Positions 7,152 through 16,751 of a DNA stretch of 64,000 nt are shown here, one piece after another. Position 1 is the stretch's first letter, and every line of letters starts with the position of its first letter. The translations under genes and the position numbers were made by a program. The notes under the pieces are model-generated. The model was not told the DNA's origin. It ran no database searches and was given only the letters and a program-made list of their open reading frames with translations. The stretch is from Streptomyces roseoverticillatus (GTDB taxonomy: Bacteria; Actinomycetota; Actinomycetes; Streptomycetales; Streptomycetaceae), in assembly GCF_000719265.1 (NCBI RefSeq), contig NZ_JOFL01000019.1, forward strand, positions 1 to 64,000, read 5' to 3'.

Positions 7152-8921
7152 TCAAAATTTTCCCGTCCCCACCGTCTCCGTATCCCTCCCCGACCGCAGC
7201 ACCGTCCCCGGCAGCGCCCCCGTCATCACGTCGTGCCGCACCGTCTCCACCCCGTTGACCCGCACGCTCACCACGCCCACCGCCCGCGAGTCCAGCCGCG
7301 GACCGTCGCCCGGCAGGTCGTGGACGAGCGTGGCCGGGCCGGCGTCGACGCGGCCGGGGTCGAAGAGGACGAGGTCGGCCGCGTACCCCTCGGCGATGCG
7401 GCCGCGGCCGCGCAGGCCGAACAGGCGCGCCGGGTCGTCCGTCAGCATCTGCACGGCGCGCTCGACCGGCACCAGCTTGCGGCCCCGCAGGCAGTCGCCG
7501 AGGAAGCGCGTCGTGTACGGGGCGCCGCACATCCGGTCCAGGTGCGCCCCCGCGTCGGAGCCGCCCAGCAGCACGTCGGGGTGTTCCCACGTACTCCGGC
7601 GCAGTTCCCAGCTGGCGGGGTCGTCGTCCGTGGGCGTCGGCCACAGGACGGTGCGCAGTTCGTCGGCCGCGCAGATCTCCACCAGGCACGCGAAGGGGTC
7701 CAGGCCGCGCTCGGCGGCGACGTCGGCGACCACCCGCCCGGTCAGGCCGTCGTTCTCCTTCGCGTACGTGTCGCCGATCACGTACCGCTCGAAGTCGGTC
7801 AGGCGGAGGAAGACGCCCGCCTCGGGGCTGCGGGCGCGGCGCAGCATGTCCGCCTGGACGGACGCGTCGCGCAGGGCGGTGATGCGGTGCGGGACGGGCA
7901 GGGAGAGGATCTCGCCCCAGCCGGGGATGAGGTTGAGCGCGCAGAAGGTGCCCAGGGACATGTTCATGGGCGTGAGGATGGGCATCGTCAGGGCGACGAT
8001 GCGGCCGCCGGCGGCGCGGGCCCGCTCGCTCGCGGCGAGCTGGCGGGGCACGCGGCCGGGCTCGGCGGCGTCGATGGTGAGGACGTTCCAGTTGAGGGGG
8101 CGGCCGGCGGCCGCGCTCATGTCCGTCAGCAGGTCGATCTCGTCGTCGTGGAAGCGGTCGAGGCAGCCCGGGACGATCGCCTCGATCTGGGTGCCCTCGT
8201 GCTCGCCGACGGCCGCCGCGAGGGCGAGCAGTTCGGCGGGCCGCGCGTGCCGGGAGGCCACGGGGCGGCCGTCGCCGTCGGAGTGGGTGGCCGACTGCGT
8301 GGTGGACAGGCCCCAGGCGCCCGCCTCCATGGCCTCGTGCAGGAGGGCGGTCATGTGCCGCTGCTGCCGCGCGTCGGGCTGCCCGCCGACGGCGTCCGGG
8401 CCCATCGCGCAGCGGCGCAGGGCGCAGTGCCCGGCCATGAACCCGGCGTTGACGGCTATCCGCCCGTCCAGCGCGCCCAGGTACTCCCCGAAGGACGACC
8501 AGTTCCAGGGCGCGCCCTCCTCCAGGGCGGCGAGCGACATGCCCTCGACCTTGCTGAGCATGCGCCGCGTGTAGTCGGCGTCGGCGGGCCGCGCGGGGTT
8601 CAGGGGCGCGAGGCTGAAGCCGCAGTTGCCGCCGACGACCGTGGTGACGCCGTGGCTCAGGGACGGGGTCGCGTACGGGTCCCAGAAGAGCTGGGCGTCG
8701 TAGTGGGTGTGCGGGTCGACGAAGCCGGGTGCGAGGACGAGGCCGGAGGCGTCCTCCTCGGTCCGGGCCCGCTCCCCCACCCGGCCGCCGGCCTGCACGG
8801 GGGACGGCGAGCGGCGGCGGATCAGGGCGATGCGCCCGTCCCGGATGCCGATGTCGGCGGCGTAGGAGGGGGCTCCGGTGCCGTCGATGACGGTGGCGCG
8901 TCTGATGAGGTGGTCGAGCAT
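7152..8921 (-). CDS. N-acyl-D-amino-acid deacylase-family amidohydrolase
   Basis: A 589-residue metal-dependent hydrolase of the D-aminoacylase group. The metal motif DPHTHYDAQ lies near residue 70 after the usual LVLAPGFV strand. The conserved segments VVGGNCGFSLAP and LLGGSDAGAHLD are also present. Characterised relatives deacylate N-acyl-D-amino acids; here the substrate is probably different. ATG 8921 has AAGGTGA 6 nt upstream. It lies 139 bp downstream of the LLM oxidoreductase gene on the same strand, probably in one unit behind the operator at 10241. Confidence 0.9.
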   Translation of the reverse strand: MLDHLIRRATVIDGTGAPSYAADIGIRDGRIALIRRRSPSPVQAGGRVGERARTEEDASGLVLAPGFVDPHTHYDAQLFWDPYATPSLSHGVTTVVGGNCGFSLAPLNPARPADADYTRRMLSKVEGMSLAALEEGAPWNWSSFGEYLGALDGRIAVNAGFMAGHCALRRCAMGPDAVGGQPDARQQRHMTALLHEAMEAGAWGLSTTQSATHSDGDGRPVASRHARPAELLALAAAVGEHEGTQIEAIVPGCLDRFHDDEIDLLTDMSAAAGRPLNWNVLTIDAAEPGRVPRQLAASERARAAGGRIVALTMPILTPMNMSLGTFCALNLIPGWGEILSLPVPHRITALRDASVQADMLRRARSPEAGVFLRLTDFERYVIGDTYAKENDGLTGRVVADVAAERGLDPFACLVEICAADELRTVLWPTPTDDDPASWELRRSTWEHPDVLLGGSDAGAHLDRMCGAPYTTRFLGDCLRGRKLVPVERAVQMLTDDPARLFGLRGRGRIAEGYAADLVLFDPGRVDAGPATLVHDLPGDGPRLDSRAVGVVSVRVNGVETVRHDVMTGALPGTVLRSGRDTETVGTGKF

Positions 8922-8952
8922 GGCAGGTCACCTTTGCTGTCGGTCACCATTA

Positions 8953-8994
8953 CCTACGCGGAATTGCCTACGAGGAATTGCCTACGAGGACGGA
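8953..8994. repeat. 14 bp tandem repeat (about 3 copies)
   Basis: Three copies of CCTACGAGGAATTG, with small differences, lie between the LLM gene and the aminoacylase-family gene. No function is apparent. Confidence 0.6.
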
Positions 8995-9060
8995 CTGCGG
9001 ACCGTCGGAGACCGGGGCGGCGGATCCGGGAAGACGCCGCCCCGGTGTACGGGAGGACCC

Positions 9061-10188
9061 TCAGCGCCCCGCCGCCTGGCGCATGCGCGTCGTGCGGTGC
9101 ACCGGATCCGTGTCGATCTTCGGAATGACGTGCTCCCCGATCAGCCGGATGGTGCGCATCGTGTCCTCGTACGGCACGCCGACCGGCAACCCGAACGACA
9201 GCTGGTCCGCGCCCGCCTGCTCCCACCGCTTGCACTGCTGGAACACCTCGTCCGGGTCGCCGCAGATCATCAGCTCCTCGGCGATGAGCAGCTCGATGAC
9301 CTCCTCGGTGTACTCGGGCAGGAGCTCCGGCCAGCGCGGGATGCCCTCGGGGCGGGGGAACGTGTCGTGGTAGCGGAAGAGCAGCGACTGGAGGTAGTGC
9401 AGCCCGCCCGCGGCCGCGATCTCCACCGCCTTCGCGTGCGTCTCGGCGCAGACGGCCGTGGAGGTGACCATGACGTTGTCGTTGACGTACGCGCCGACGG
9501 GCTCGGCCCCCGCGATCGCCGTCTTGTACGAGTCGACGACCCACTCCATGTCGGCGACCTTCTGCACGCTGAAGCCCAGGACGCCGAGCCCCTTGCGCGC
9601 GGCCATCGCGTACGAGGAGGGCGACCCGGCCGCGTACCACATGGCGGGGTGTGCGGGCCCGTACGGCTTCGGGAGCACCTTGCGCGGCGGCAGGGACCAA
9701 TGCTTCCCCTCGAAGCCGGGGTACTCCTCCTGCAGCCACATCCGGGGGAACTCCGCGATCGTCTCCTCCCAGATCTCCTTGGTGCGGTCCATGTCGGTGA
9801 TGCCCGGCAGGAACCCGAGGATCTCGTGGCTGCCCGCGCCCCGCCCGGTGCCGAACTCAAAGCGCCCGCGGGAGAGGTGGTCGAGCATGGCGGCCTTCTC
9901 GGCGACCTTGACCGGGTGGTTGACCTGCGGCAGCGGGTTGAAGATGCCGGAGCCGAGGTGGATGCGGTCGGTCGCGTGCGCGAGGTAGCCGAGGAAGACG
10001 TCGTTGGCGGAGAGGTGCGAGTACTCGTCCAGGAAGTGGTGCTCGGAGGCCCAGGCGTACTTGAAGCCGGACTTGTCGGCCTGGATGACGTACTCGGTCT
10101 CCTCCATCAGCGCGTGGTGCTCGGCCCGGGGATCGTCCCGCCGCCGGCTCGCCGGAACGTATCCCTGCACGAAGATCCCGAATTCCAC
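9061..10188 (-). CDS. LLM-class flavin-dependent oxidoreductase (luciferase-like)
   Basis: A 375-residue TIM-barrel protein of the bacterial luciferase-like monooxygenase family. Typical marks are the N-terminal strand MEFGIFVQGY, the ASEHHFLDEY segment and the phosphate-binding FGTGRGAG stretch. Relatives use FMN or F420 and act as monooxygenases or dehydrogenases. The start is GTG 10188 with a weak ribosome-binding site. A perfect CTGAC-N5-GTCAG operator lies 52 bp upstream. It probably leads a two-gene unit with the D-aminoacylase-family gene. Confidence 0.9.
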   Translation of the reverse strand: MEFGIFVQGYVPASRRRDDPRAEHHALMEETEYVIQADKSGFKYAWASEHHFLDEYSHLSANDVFLGYLAHATDRIHLGSGIFNPLPQVNHPVKVAEKAAMLDHLSRGRFEFGTGRGAGSHEILGFLPGITDMDRTKEIWEETIAEFPRMWLQEEYPGFEGKHWSLPPRKVLPKPYGPAHPAMWYAAGSPSSYAMAARKGLGVLGFSVQKVADMEWVVDSYKTAIAGAEPVGAYVNDNVMVTSTAVCAETHAKAVEIAAAGGLHYLQSLLFRYHDTFPRPEGIPRWPELLPEYTEEVIELLIAEELMICGDPDEVFQQCKRWEQAGADQLSFGLPVGVPYEDTMRTIRLIGEHVIPKIDTDPVHRTTRMRQAAGR

Positions 10189-10240
10189 GGCGGTTCACCG
10201 TCCGTCCGTTCAGGTTTTCCGAGTCCTGACGCGACGCCTT

Positions 10241-10255
10241 CTGACGCCTCGTCAG
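10241..10255. promoter_or_regulatory. TetR-type operator site A (CTGACGCCTCGTCAG)
   Basis: Perfect 5 bp arms around a 5 bp spacer, 52 bp upstream of the LLM gene start. The identical 15-mer recurs at 50024, 40 kb away. It is a member of the repeated operator family described in the findings. Confidence 0.8.
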
Positions 10256-10399
10256 ATCGCTGGCTGCTGAGACTCTGGCACCGGCCTCCGGCAACGTCAA
10301 GACGACGGCGGACGCCGGACCCACGCCGGTCCCCGATGACGTCGGGACAACGCCGGACGCCGGTCCCCGCCAGGGCGCCCGGCCGCCGGGCACCGGGCG

Positions 10400-11149
10400 T
10401 CAGTCGACTACGGGGACCCCCGCCAGCCACCCCCCGTCCACCACGAAATGCTGCCCCGTCACGTACGACGAGTCGTCCGCCGTCAGGTACAGCACCGCCC
10501 GCGCCACCTCGTCCGGGCGCCCGGCCCGCCCCAAGGGCACCAGCGTCCGGAACAGAAGGGCGGCCTTCTCCACGTCGATCATCGGGGTGTCGATCGCGCC
10601 CGGGCAGACGGCGTTGACCCGTACGCCCTGCGCCGCCAGCTCCAGGGCGGCCACGCGGGTCATGGCGAGGACGGCCGCCTTCGAGGCCGCGTAGGAGGTG
10701 AGGCGGGCGATGCCCGCGAGCCCGGCGTACGACGAGATGTTGACGATGGTGCCGCCGCCCGCCGCGGCCAGCTCGGGCGCGGCCGCGCGCATGCCGAGGA
10801 ACGTGCCCAGCTGGTTGACCCGGCACACCTCCACGAATTCCTGCAGGGGCGTGTCCACCAAGCGGTTCCGGCGCAGGATCCCGGCGTTGTTGACGAGGCC
10901 GTCGAGCGAGCCGAACGCCTCCTTGGCGGCCGTGATCGCCGCTGACCAGTCGGCCTCCTCGCCGACGTCGAGGTGGACGTAGCGCGCAGCATCGGCGCCC
11001 AGCTCCTTCGCCACCGCGCCGCCCTGCTCGTCCAGGACGTCCGCCAGGACGACCTTCGCGCCCTCCGCGGCGAACAGCCGCGCCTCCTGCTCGCCCTGTC
11101 CGCGCGCCGCGCCCGTGACGAGCACGACGCGGCCGTCGAGTTTGCCCAT
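10400..11149 (-). CDS. SDR-family dehydrogenase (3-oxoacyl reductase/hydroxysteroid dehydrogenase type)
   Basis: A 249-residue classical short-chain dehydrogenase. Cofactor motif TGAARGQG is at residues 12-19, NNAG at 87-90, and the catalytic Ser near 140 with Tyr153 and Lys157 (YAASK). It resembles the 3-alpha/20-beta-hydroxysteroid dehydrogenase branch, but that branch overlaps generic 3-hydroxyacyl-CoA dehydrogenases. ATG 11149 has GAGGGG just upstream. It is the third gene of the unit starting at 13381, 35 bp after the F420-type LLM gene. An oxidation step on a hydroxyl of the degraded substrate is likely. Confidence 0.92.
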   Translation of the reverse strand: MGKLDGRVVLVTGAARGQGEQEARLFAAEGAKVVLADVLDEQGGAVAKELGADAARYVHLDVGEEADWSAAITAAKEAFGSLDGLVNNAGILRRNRLVDTPLQEFVEVCRVNQLGTFLGMRAAAPELAAAGGGTIVNISSYAGLAGIARLTSYAASKAAVLAMTRVAALELAAQGVRVNAVCPGAIDTPMIDVEKAALLFRTLVPLGRAGRPDEVARAVLYLTADDSSYVTGQHFVVDGGWLAGVPVVD

Positions 11150-11184
11150 GATGCCCCTCTTCGTCGCCCCTCTTGCCGGTCTGC

Positions 11185-12168
11185 CTACCCGTTAAGGAGC
11201 GGAGCCACCGCCTCCGCGAACGCCTCCATCTGATCGAGGAGTTCGGACGCGTCACGCGAGCGGAACCGCACCTGTATCTGGTCCGCACCCATCGCCCGGT
11301 ACGCCCGCAGCGACTCCGCGAGCGCCTCCGGTCCGCCGGTCAGCGTCCGGCCGCCGGTGTCCCAGGCCGGGCTCCCGACGTACAGCGCCTCGGAGATCGC
11401 CCCGACTGCGAAGGGCCCGTCCCTGCCCGCCTCCTCGCGCAGCCGCCGCAGTGCGGCGATGCGCTGCGGCAGTTCCTCGCGCCGGTCGCCCTGGGACAGC
11501 CAGCCGTCGCCCCGGAGCGCCGCCCGGCGCAGGGCGGCGGGCGAGGAACCGCCGACCCACAGCGGCGGGCGCGGCGTGCGGACGGGCCGGGGCGCCTGGC
11601 CGAGGCCGCGGAAGGCGAAGCGGCGGCCGCTGAACTGCGGGAACTCGTAAGGCCCGAGCGCCGCCTTGAGCGCGTCGACCGTCTCGTCCAGGATCGCGCC
11701 CCGCCGCTCGTAGTCGACGCCGAGCGCCGCGAACTCCTCCCGCACGTGCCCGGCCCCGACCCCGAGCACGAGCCGCCCCTCCGCGAGCCGGTCGACGGTC
11801 GCGTACTGCTTGGCGAGCGCGAGCGGGTGCCGCAGCGCGGCCACGACGACGTGGCTGAGCAGCAGGACGCGCTCGGTGACGGCGGCGAGGTGGGCGAGGG
11901 TGGCCACCGGGTCGTACCAGACGGTGCCCATGGCGGCGGCCAGGCGTACGGGGACGGCGACGTGGTCGCAGGTGGCGACGTAGGCGAAGCCGAGCCGGTC
12001 GGCCGCGCGGGCGATCCGCCGCAGCTCGGCGGGGCCCGCCTCGACCTCCCAGGGCTCGGCGTAGAGGGTGCTGAGGGAGGTGACGGGGAGCTGCATGCCG
12101 TAGGAGAGGCGGCCCGGGGGCAGCACCTGCAGTCCGGTGGCCGGCGGCGGTTCCTCACCTCCCGGCAT
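11185..12168 (-). CDS. LLM-class F420-dependent oxidoreductase
   Basis: A 327-residue luciferase-like protein of the F420-associated branch. The N-terminal part (QLPVTSLSTLYAEPWE, then ADRLGFAYVATCDHVAVP) and LVLGVGAGHVREEF match that branch. It likely carries out a hydride transfer or oxygenation with F420 or FMN. ATG 12168 overlaps the end of the amidohydrolase gene by 14 bp, suggesting translational coupling. The core family start could be the later methionine of MQLPVTS. It is the second gene of the three-gene unit behind operator B. Confidence 0.9.
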   Translation of the reverse strand: MPGGEEPPPATGLQVLPPGRLSYGMQLPVTSLSTLYAEPWEVEAGPAELRRIARAADRLGFAYVATCDHVAVPVRLAAAMGTVWYDPVATLAHLAAVTERVLLLSHVVVAALRHPLALAKQYATVDRLAEGRLVLGVGAGHVREEFAALGVDYERRGAILDETVDALKAALGPYEFPQFSGRRFAFRGLGQAPRPVRTPRPPLWVGGSSPAALRRAALRGDGWLSQGDRREELPQRIAALRRLREEAGRDGPFAVGAISEALYVGSPAWDTGGRTLTGGPEALAESLRAYRAMGADQIQVRFRSRDASELLDQMEAFAEAVAPLLNG

Positions 12169-13381
12169 GCGCCCACAGCCCTTCCTCCGTGAGCCCCAGC
12201 AGCTCGATCGCGTTGCCGCGGACGATGCGCTCGACGACGTCCGGCGGCAGGTGTCCCATCTGCCGCTCCGCGACCTCCTTCGAGCGCGGCCAGGTGGAGT
12301 CGGAGTGCGGGTAGTCGGTCTCGTAGAGGACGTTGCCGGCGCCGATCGCGTCGAGGCTGCGCAAGCCGAAGGCGTCGTCGAAGAAGCAGCCGTGGACGTG
12401 CTCGGCGAACAGTTCGGAGGGCGGCCGCCGGACCTTGTCCGCGACGCCGCCCCAGGCGCGGTTCTGCTCCCAGGTGACGTCCGCGCGCTCCAGGACGTAC
12501 GGGATCCAGCCGATCTGCCCCTCGGCGTACATGATCCGCAGCTCCGGGAAGCGCTCGAAGGCGCCGGACATCAGCCAGTCGGCGAGCGAGAAGCAGCAGT
12601 TGGCGAAGGTGATGACGGAACCGACGGCGGGCGGCGCGTCGGCCGAGGTGGACGGCATGCGCGAGGAGGAGCCGATGTGCATGGCGATGACGGTGCGGGT
12701 CTCGGCGCAGGCGCGCAGGAAGGGATCCCAGGCGTCGGTGTGGATGGAAGGGAGGCCGAGGTGCGGGGGGATCTCGGAGAAGCAGACGGCGCGCACGCCG
12801 CGCGCGGCGTTGCGGCGGACCTCGGCGGCGGCCGGACCGGCGTCCCACAGGGGGACGATGCAGAGGGGGATGAGGCGGCCGTGCGCCTCAGGTCCGCACC
12901 ACTCCTCCACCATCCAGTCGTTGTACGCGCGGACGCCGAGGAGGGCGAGTTCGCGGTCCGACGCCTCGGTGAAGGTCTGCCCGCAGAAGCGCGGGAAGGT
13001 GGGGAAGCACAGCGCGGACTGGACATGGTTGCGGTCCATATCGGCCAGACGTTCCGGGACGCTGAAGGAGCCGGGCCGCATCTGTTCGTACGTGATGCCC
13101 TCCAGCCTGACGTCATCCCTGGAGTATCCGACGGCGGTATCCAGCCGCGTGAGCGGACGGTGCAAATCCTCATAGATCCACCAGTCCGCCTCCGGGCCGT
13201 CGTCGCCGGGGGCGCCCATGACGGGAGTGAACCTTCCGCCGACGAAGGTCATCTCCTTCACCGGCGCGCGCACGATCCGCGGCCCGACGTCGCGGAACTT
13301 CGCCGGTAGCCGGTCCGACCAGACGTGAGGAGGCTCGACCGTGTGATCGTCCACCGAGATGATGCGGGGGATGCTCTCCAT
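12155..13381 (-). CDS. amidohydrolase-2 family metal-dependent hydrolase
   Basis: A 408-residue TIM-barrel hydrolase of the COG2159 (ACMSD-like) family. The N-terminal metal-binding strand reads ISVDDHTVEPPHVW, MHIGSSS is mid-protein and ETDYPHSDSTWP near the C-terminus carries the metal-binding Asp. Family members decarboxylate or hydrolyse; this subfamily often sits with acyl-CoA dehydrogenase and thiolase genes. It is a close paralogue of the protein at 48717-49916. The start is ATG 13381, in agreement with that paralogue. A perfect operator lies 21 bp upstream. It heads a unit with the F420-type LLM and SDR genes. Confidence 0.92.
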   Translation of the reverse strand: MESIPRIISVDDHTVEPPHVWSDRLPAKFRDVGPRIVRAPVKEMTFVGGRFTPVMGAPGDDGPEADWWIYEDLHRPLTRLDTAVGYSRDDVRLEGITYEQMRPGSFSVPERLADMDRNHVQSALCFPTFPRFCGQTFTEASDRELALLGVRAYNDWMVEEWCGPEAHGRLIPLCIVPLWDAGPAAAEVRRNAARGVRAVCFSEIPPHLGLPSIHTDAWDPFLRACAETRTVIAMHIGSSSRMPSTSADAPPAVGSVITFANCCFSLADWLMSGAFERFPELRIMYAEGQIGWIPYVLERADVTWEQNRAWGGVADKVRRPPSELFAEHVHGCFFDDAFGLRSLDAIGAGNVLYETDYPHSDSTWPRSKEVAERQMGHLPPDVVERIVRGNAIELLGLTEEGLWAHAGR

Positions 13382-13402
13382 GGCTGACACGTTAGCGACG
13401 AT

Positions 13403-13417
13403 CTGACACTTCGTCAG
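13403..13417. promoter_or_regulatory. TetR-type operator site B (CTGACACTTCGTCAG)
   Basis: Perfect 5 bp arms and a 5 bp spacer, 21 bp before the amidohydrolase start and within the gap that also serves the divergent AfsR-like gene. At this position it would overlap the -10 region or the transcript start. Confidence 0.8.
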
Positions 13418-13545
13418 TAGGCGTCCTCCGCAGGGGTGGGGCGGTCTTCTGCAGGCCTTGTGGAGAGGCCGGACCCCTGCTGACGCAGAGCCCCTGAACA
13501 AGGCAGACTGGCCGTGCGACCGAGCGGGACAAGCAGGGGGTCACC

Positions 13546-16476
13546 ATGGCCGGCGACACAGGGCACGGGCAGCAGCTCCGATTCACCGTGCTCGGGCCCG
13601 TCCGGGCCCGCCGCGGCAGGGAACTGCTGAACACCGGCTCGCCGCAGCAGCGGGCGCTCCTCGCGGCCCTGCTGCTGCGCGGCGGCCGGACCGCCACCGC
13701 GCCCGAGCTGGTGGACGCGCTGTGGGGCGACGAACCGCCGCACGCCGCCCTCGCCGCGCTGCGCACGTACGCCTCGCGGCTGCGCAAGGCCTTCGGCCGG
13801 GACGCCGACGTCCTGGTCAGCGAGTCCGGGGGCTACGCCGTCCGGGTCGGCCTCGGCTGCCTGGACATCGACCGGGCCGAGCACCTCGTGACCGAGGCGG
13901 AGAAGACGCGCGCCTCCGGCGACCGCCACCGCGCCCGCGACCTCATCAACGAAGCCCTCGGCGTGTGGGACGGCGAGCCGCTGGCCGGCCTGCCCGGCCC
14001 GTACGCGGAGACGCAGCGCACGCGCCTGGAGGAGTGGCGGCTGTCGCTCATCGAGACCCGGCTGGACCTGGACCTTGAGGTGGGCAGCCACGCCGAGGCG
14101 GTCTCGGAGCTGACGGCCCTGACCGCCGCCCACCCGCTGCGCGAGCGGCTGCGCGAGCTGCTGATGCTCGCCCTCTACCGCAGCGGCCGGCAGGCCGAGG
14201 CCCTCGCCGTCTACGCCGACACGCGCCGGCTCCTCGCCGACGAGCTGGGCGTCGATCCGTGTCCCGAGCTCTCCGAGCTCCAGCAGCGCATCCTCAACGC
14301 CGACGCCGACCTCGCCCTGCCCTTCGTCCCGGACGACCGGCCCTGCGCCGGGCCCGCGTTCATCCGGCCCGCGCAGCTGCCCGCGACGGTCTCCGACTTC
14401 ACCGGGCGCGCCGCCTTCGTGGACGAGCTCGGCGACCAGCTCGCGACGTGCGACGGCCAGGTGATGGCCGTGTCGGCGGTCGCCGGCATCGGCGGCGTCG
14501 GTAAGACGACGCTGGCGGTGCACGTCGCGCACGCCGCGCGGCACCACTTCCCGGACGGGCAGCTGTACGTGGACCTGCAGGGTGCGGGTCCGCTGCCCGC
14601 CGAGCCGGAAGCAGTGCTCGGATCGTTCCTGCGGGCCCTCGGAATTCTGGATGCCGCCATTCCGGAGGGGGTGCAGGAACGGTCCGCGCTCTTCCGCTCC
14701 ACCCTCGACGGCCGCCGCGTCCTCGCCCTGCTCGACAACGCCCGCGACGCCGCTCAGGTCCGCCCGCTGCTGCCCGGCACGGAGGGCTGCGCCGCCCTCG
14801 TCACGAGCCGGACGCGCATGGTGGGCCTCGCGGGGGCCCACCTCGTCGACCTGGACGTGATGAGCCCGGACGAGGCGCTGGTGCTGTTCACCCGCATCGT
14901 CGGCGCCGAGCGCGTGGAGACCGAGCGCGATGCGGCGATGGACGTCGTCGCGGCGTGCGGCTTCCTGCCGCTCGCCATCCGCATCGCCGCCTCCCGCCTC
15001 GCCGCCCGCCGGACGTGGACCGTGTCCGTGCTGGCCCGCAAGCTCGGCGACGAGCGGCGCCGCCTCGACGAGCTGCGCGCCGGCGACCTCGCCGTCAAAG
15101 CCACCTTCGAGCTGGGGTACGGGCAGCTGGAGCCGGGCCAGGCCCGCGCCTTCCGGCTGCTGGGCCTGGCGGACGGCCCGGACATCTCGCTGGCCGCCGC
15201 CGCGGCCGTCCTGGACCTGGACCTGGACGCGACCGAAGAGCTCCTGGAATCGCTCGTCGACACGTCCCTGCTGGAGTCCGCCGCACCCGGCCGGTACCGC
15301 TACCACGACCTCGTGCGCCTCTACGCGCGTGCATGCGCCGAGCGGGACGAATACCCGCCCGGGGAAGGGGCGGCCGCCCTCTCCCGGCTGCTCGACTTCT
15401 ACCTGGCGACGGCCGCCGGTGTGTACGTACTGGAACGCCCCGGCGACCAGCTCCTCGCCCACCTGACACCCACGTCCCACCCGGGGCTCGTCTTCACCGA
15501 CCAAAGTGCGGCGGCCGACTGGCTCTTCGCCGAGGCCGGGTGCCTGCTGGCCTGTGTCCGGCAGCACGCGTCCACCACCGGCGATACCCTGCGCCGGGCC
15601 GTGGACCTGCTGCTGGCGGCCAAGGACCTCGCCGAGTCCGGCGCCGACTCCCGCCTCTACGAGCAGGCTGCGGCAGCGCTGCTGGCCGCCGCTCAGGCGA
15701 CGGGGGACACCCGGGCCGAGGGTCGTGCCCGAACCGTCCTCACACACGTCCACAGCATCGCGGGACGGTTCAACCAGGCCGACGAGCACGCCCTGCACGC
15801 CGTCCTCCTCGGCCGCGCCACGGAGGACCCCATCCCGTGCGGATACGCCTCCAACAACCGCGGCATCATCGCCACGTACCAGCAGCGTTACGAGGACGCC
15901 GAGGCCTACCTCGAGCAGGCGCTGGAGTGCTTCCGCGAGGACGGCAACCGGCCGTGCGAGGCGAGCGCCCTCAGCAATCTGGCCCGGGTCCACCTCGACA
16001 CCGGGCGCATCAGCTCGGCCATCGAGCTGGCCAAGCGGGCCATCGCCATCTACCGCGAGAACAAGGTCAGCTGGCGGCTGGCGAACGGCCTGTACACCTA
16101 CGGCCTGGCCCTCACCCACGCACGGCGGTTCGACGAAGCGCTGCGGCAGCTCAACAACGCCATGCCGATCTTCGTCGACAACCGGCAGCGGCTCTGGGAG
16201 GCCATGACCCACTACCGGCTGGCGGAGGTCCACCTCGCGGCCGGGCGGCCGACGGCCGCGGCCCACCACGCCGAGCAGGCGCTGAAGCTGCGTGGCATCG
16301 GCGGGGAGTGGCGGCGCAGCAACATCCTGACCGTACTGGGGCGCTCGCTCGAAGCACTGGGACAGCCGGGCCGGGCGCGCGCGTGCTGGACGGAGGCGCT
16401 GGCGGTCTACGAGCAGTTGGGGGCGCCGGAGGCGGCAGAGGTGCAAAGGCTGCTGTCGCTGGTGCCGGCGGCGTAG
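13546..16476 (+). CDS. AfsR-like SARP transcriptional regulator (wHTH-BTAD-NB-ARC-TPR)
   Basis: A 976-residue pleiotropic-type SARP. It has an OmpR-like winged helix at about residues 10-100, a bacterial transcriptional activation domain to about 250, and an NB-ARC ATPase with Walker A GIGGVGKTT near 315 and a Walker B-like VLALLDNA near 390. TPR-like repeats run to the C-terminus. Size and order match AfsR of S. coelicolor (993 residues), which is phosphorylated by AfsK and activates afsS. ATG 13546 has AGGGGG 7 nt upstream. An AfsS-like gene and an SARP heptamer repeat follow directly, and an AfsK-like kinase lies 7 kb away. It could be AfsR itself or a paralogue. Confidence 0.92.
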   Translation: MAGDTGHGQQLRFTVLGPVRARRGRELLNTGSPQQRALLAALLLRGGRTATAPELVDALWGDEPPHAALAALRTYASRLRKAFGRDADVLVSESGGYAVRVGLGCLDIDRAEHLVTEAEKTRASGDRHRARDLINEALGVWDGEPLAGLPGPYAETQRTRLEEWRLSLIETRLDLDLEVGSHAEAVSELTALTAAHPLRERLRELLMLALYRSGRQAEALAVYADTRRLLADELGVDPCPELSELQQRILNADADLALPFVPDDRPCAGPAFIRPAQLPATVSDFTGRAAFVDELGDQLATCDGQVMAVSAVAGIGGVGKTTLAVHVAHAARHHFPDGQLYVDLQGAGPLPAEPEAVLGSFLRALGILDAAIPEGVQERSALFRSTLDGRRVLALLDNARDAAQVRPLLPGTEGCAALVTSRTRMVGLAGAHLVDLDVMSPDEALVLFTRIVGAERVETERDAAMDVVAACGFLPLAIRIAASRLAARRTWTVSVLARKLGDERRRLDELRAGDLAVKATFELGYGQLEPGQARAFRLLGLADGPDISLAAAAAVLDLDLDATEELLESLVDTSLLESAAPGRYRYHDLVRLYARACAERDEYPPGEGAAALSRLLDFYLATAAGVYVLERPGDQLLAHLTPTSHPGLVFTDQSAAADWLFAEAGCLLACVRQHASTTGDTLRRAVDLLLAAKDLAESGADSRLYEQAAAALLAAAQATGDTRAEGRARTVLTHVHSIAGRFNQADEHALHAVLLGRATEDPIPCGYASNNRGIIATYQQRYEDAEAYLEQALECFREDGNRPCEASALSNLARVHLDTGRISSAIELAKRAIAIYRENKVSWRLANGLYTYGLALTHARRFDEALRQLNNAMPIFVDNRQRLWEAMTHYRLAEVHLAAGRPTAAAHHAEQALKLRGIGGEWRRSNILTVLGRSLEALGQPGRARACWTEALAVYEQLGAPEAAEVQRLLSLVPAA

Positions 16477-16479
16477 GGC

Positions 16480-16568
16480 GCGGATCGGGCTCGGATCTGG
16501 CCTGACTCGGGCTCGGATCGGGGCCCGGATCTGGCCCGGATTGGGCCCGGATTGGGCCCGAATCGGGG
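16480..16568 (+). repeat. degenerate GGCCCGGATTGG-type repeat after the AfsR-like gene
   Basis: About six imperfect 12-14 bp copies built on GGCYCGGATYKG start within a few bases of the AfsR-like stop codon. A second small array (ACGGCCACGGG units) lies at about 16693-16736. No terminator hairpin is obvious. Confidence 0.55.
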
Positions 16569-16751
16569 CGGGCTGCCGGGCGGTGGGTGGAACTCGGCGG
16601 TCCGGGGTAGCGAGCAAGGAGCGGGCCGGGCGGACTCGGCGGGCTTCGGGGTGGCATGCGCCACTCCGAACAGACGCGGAGCAGGTCCGGAACGGCCACG
16701 GGACGGCCACAGGACGGCCACGGAACGGCCCGGAAAACGCTGTCACGTGCC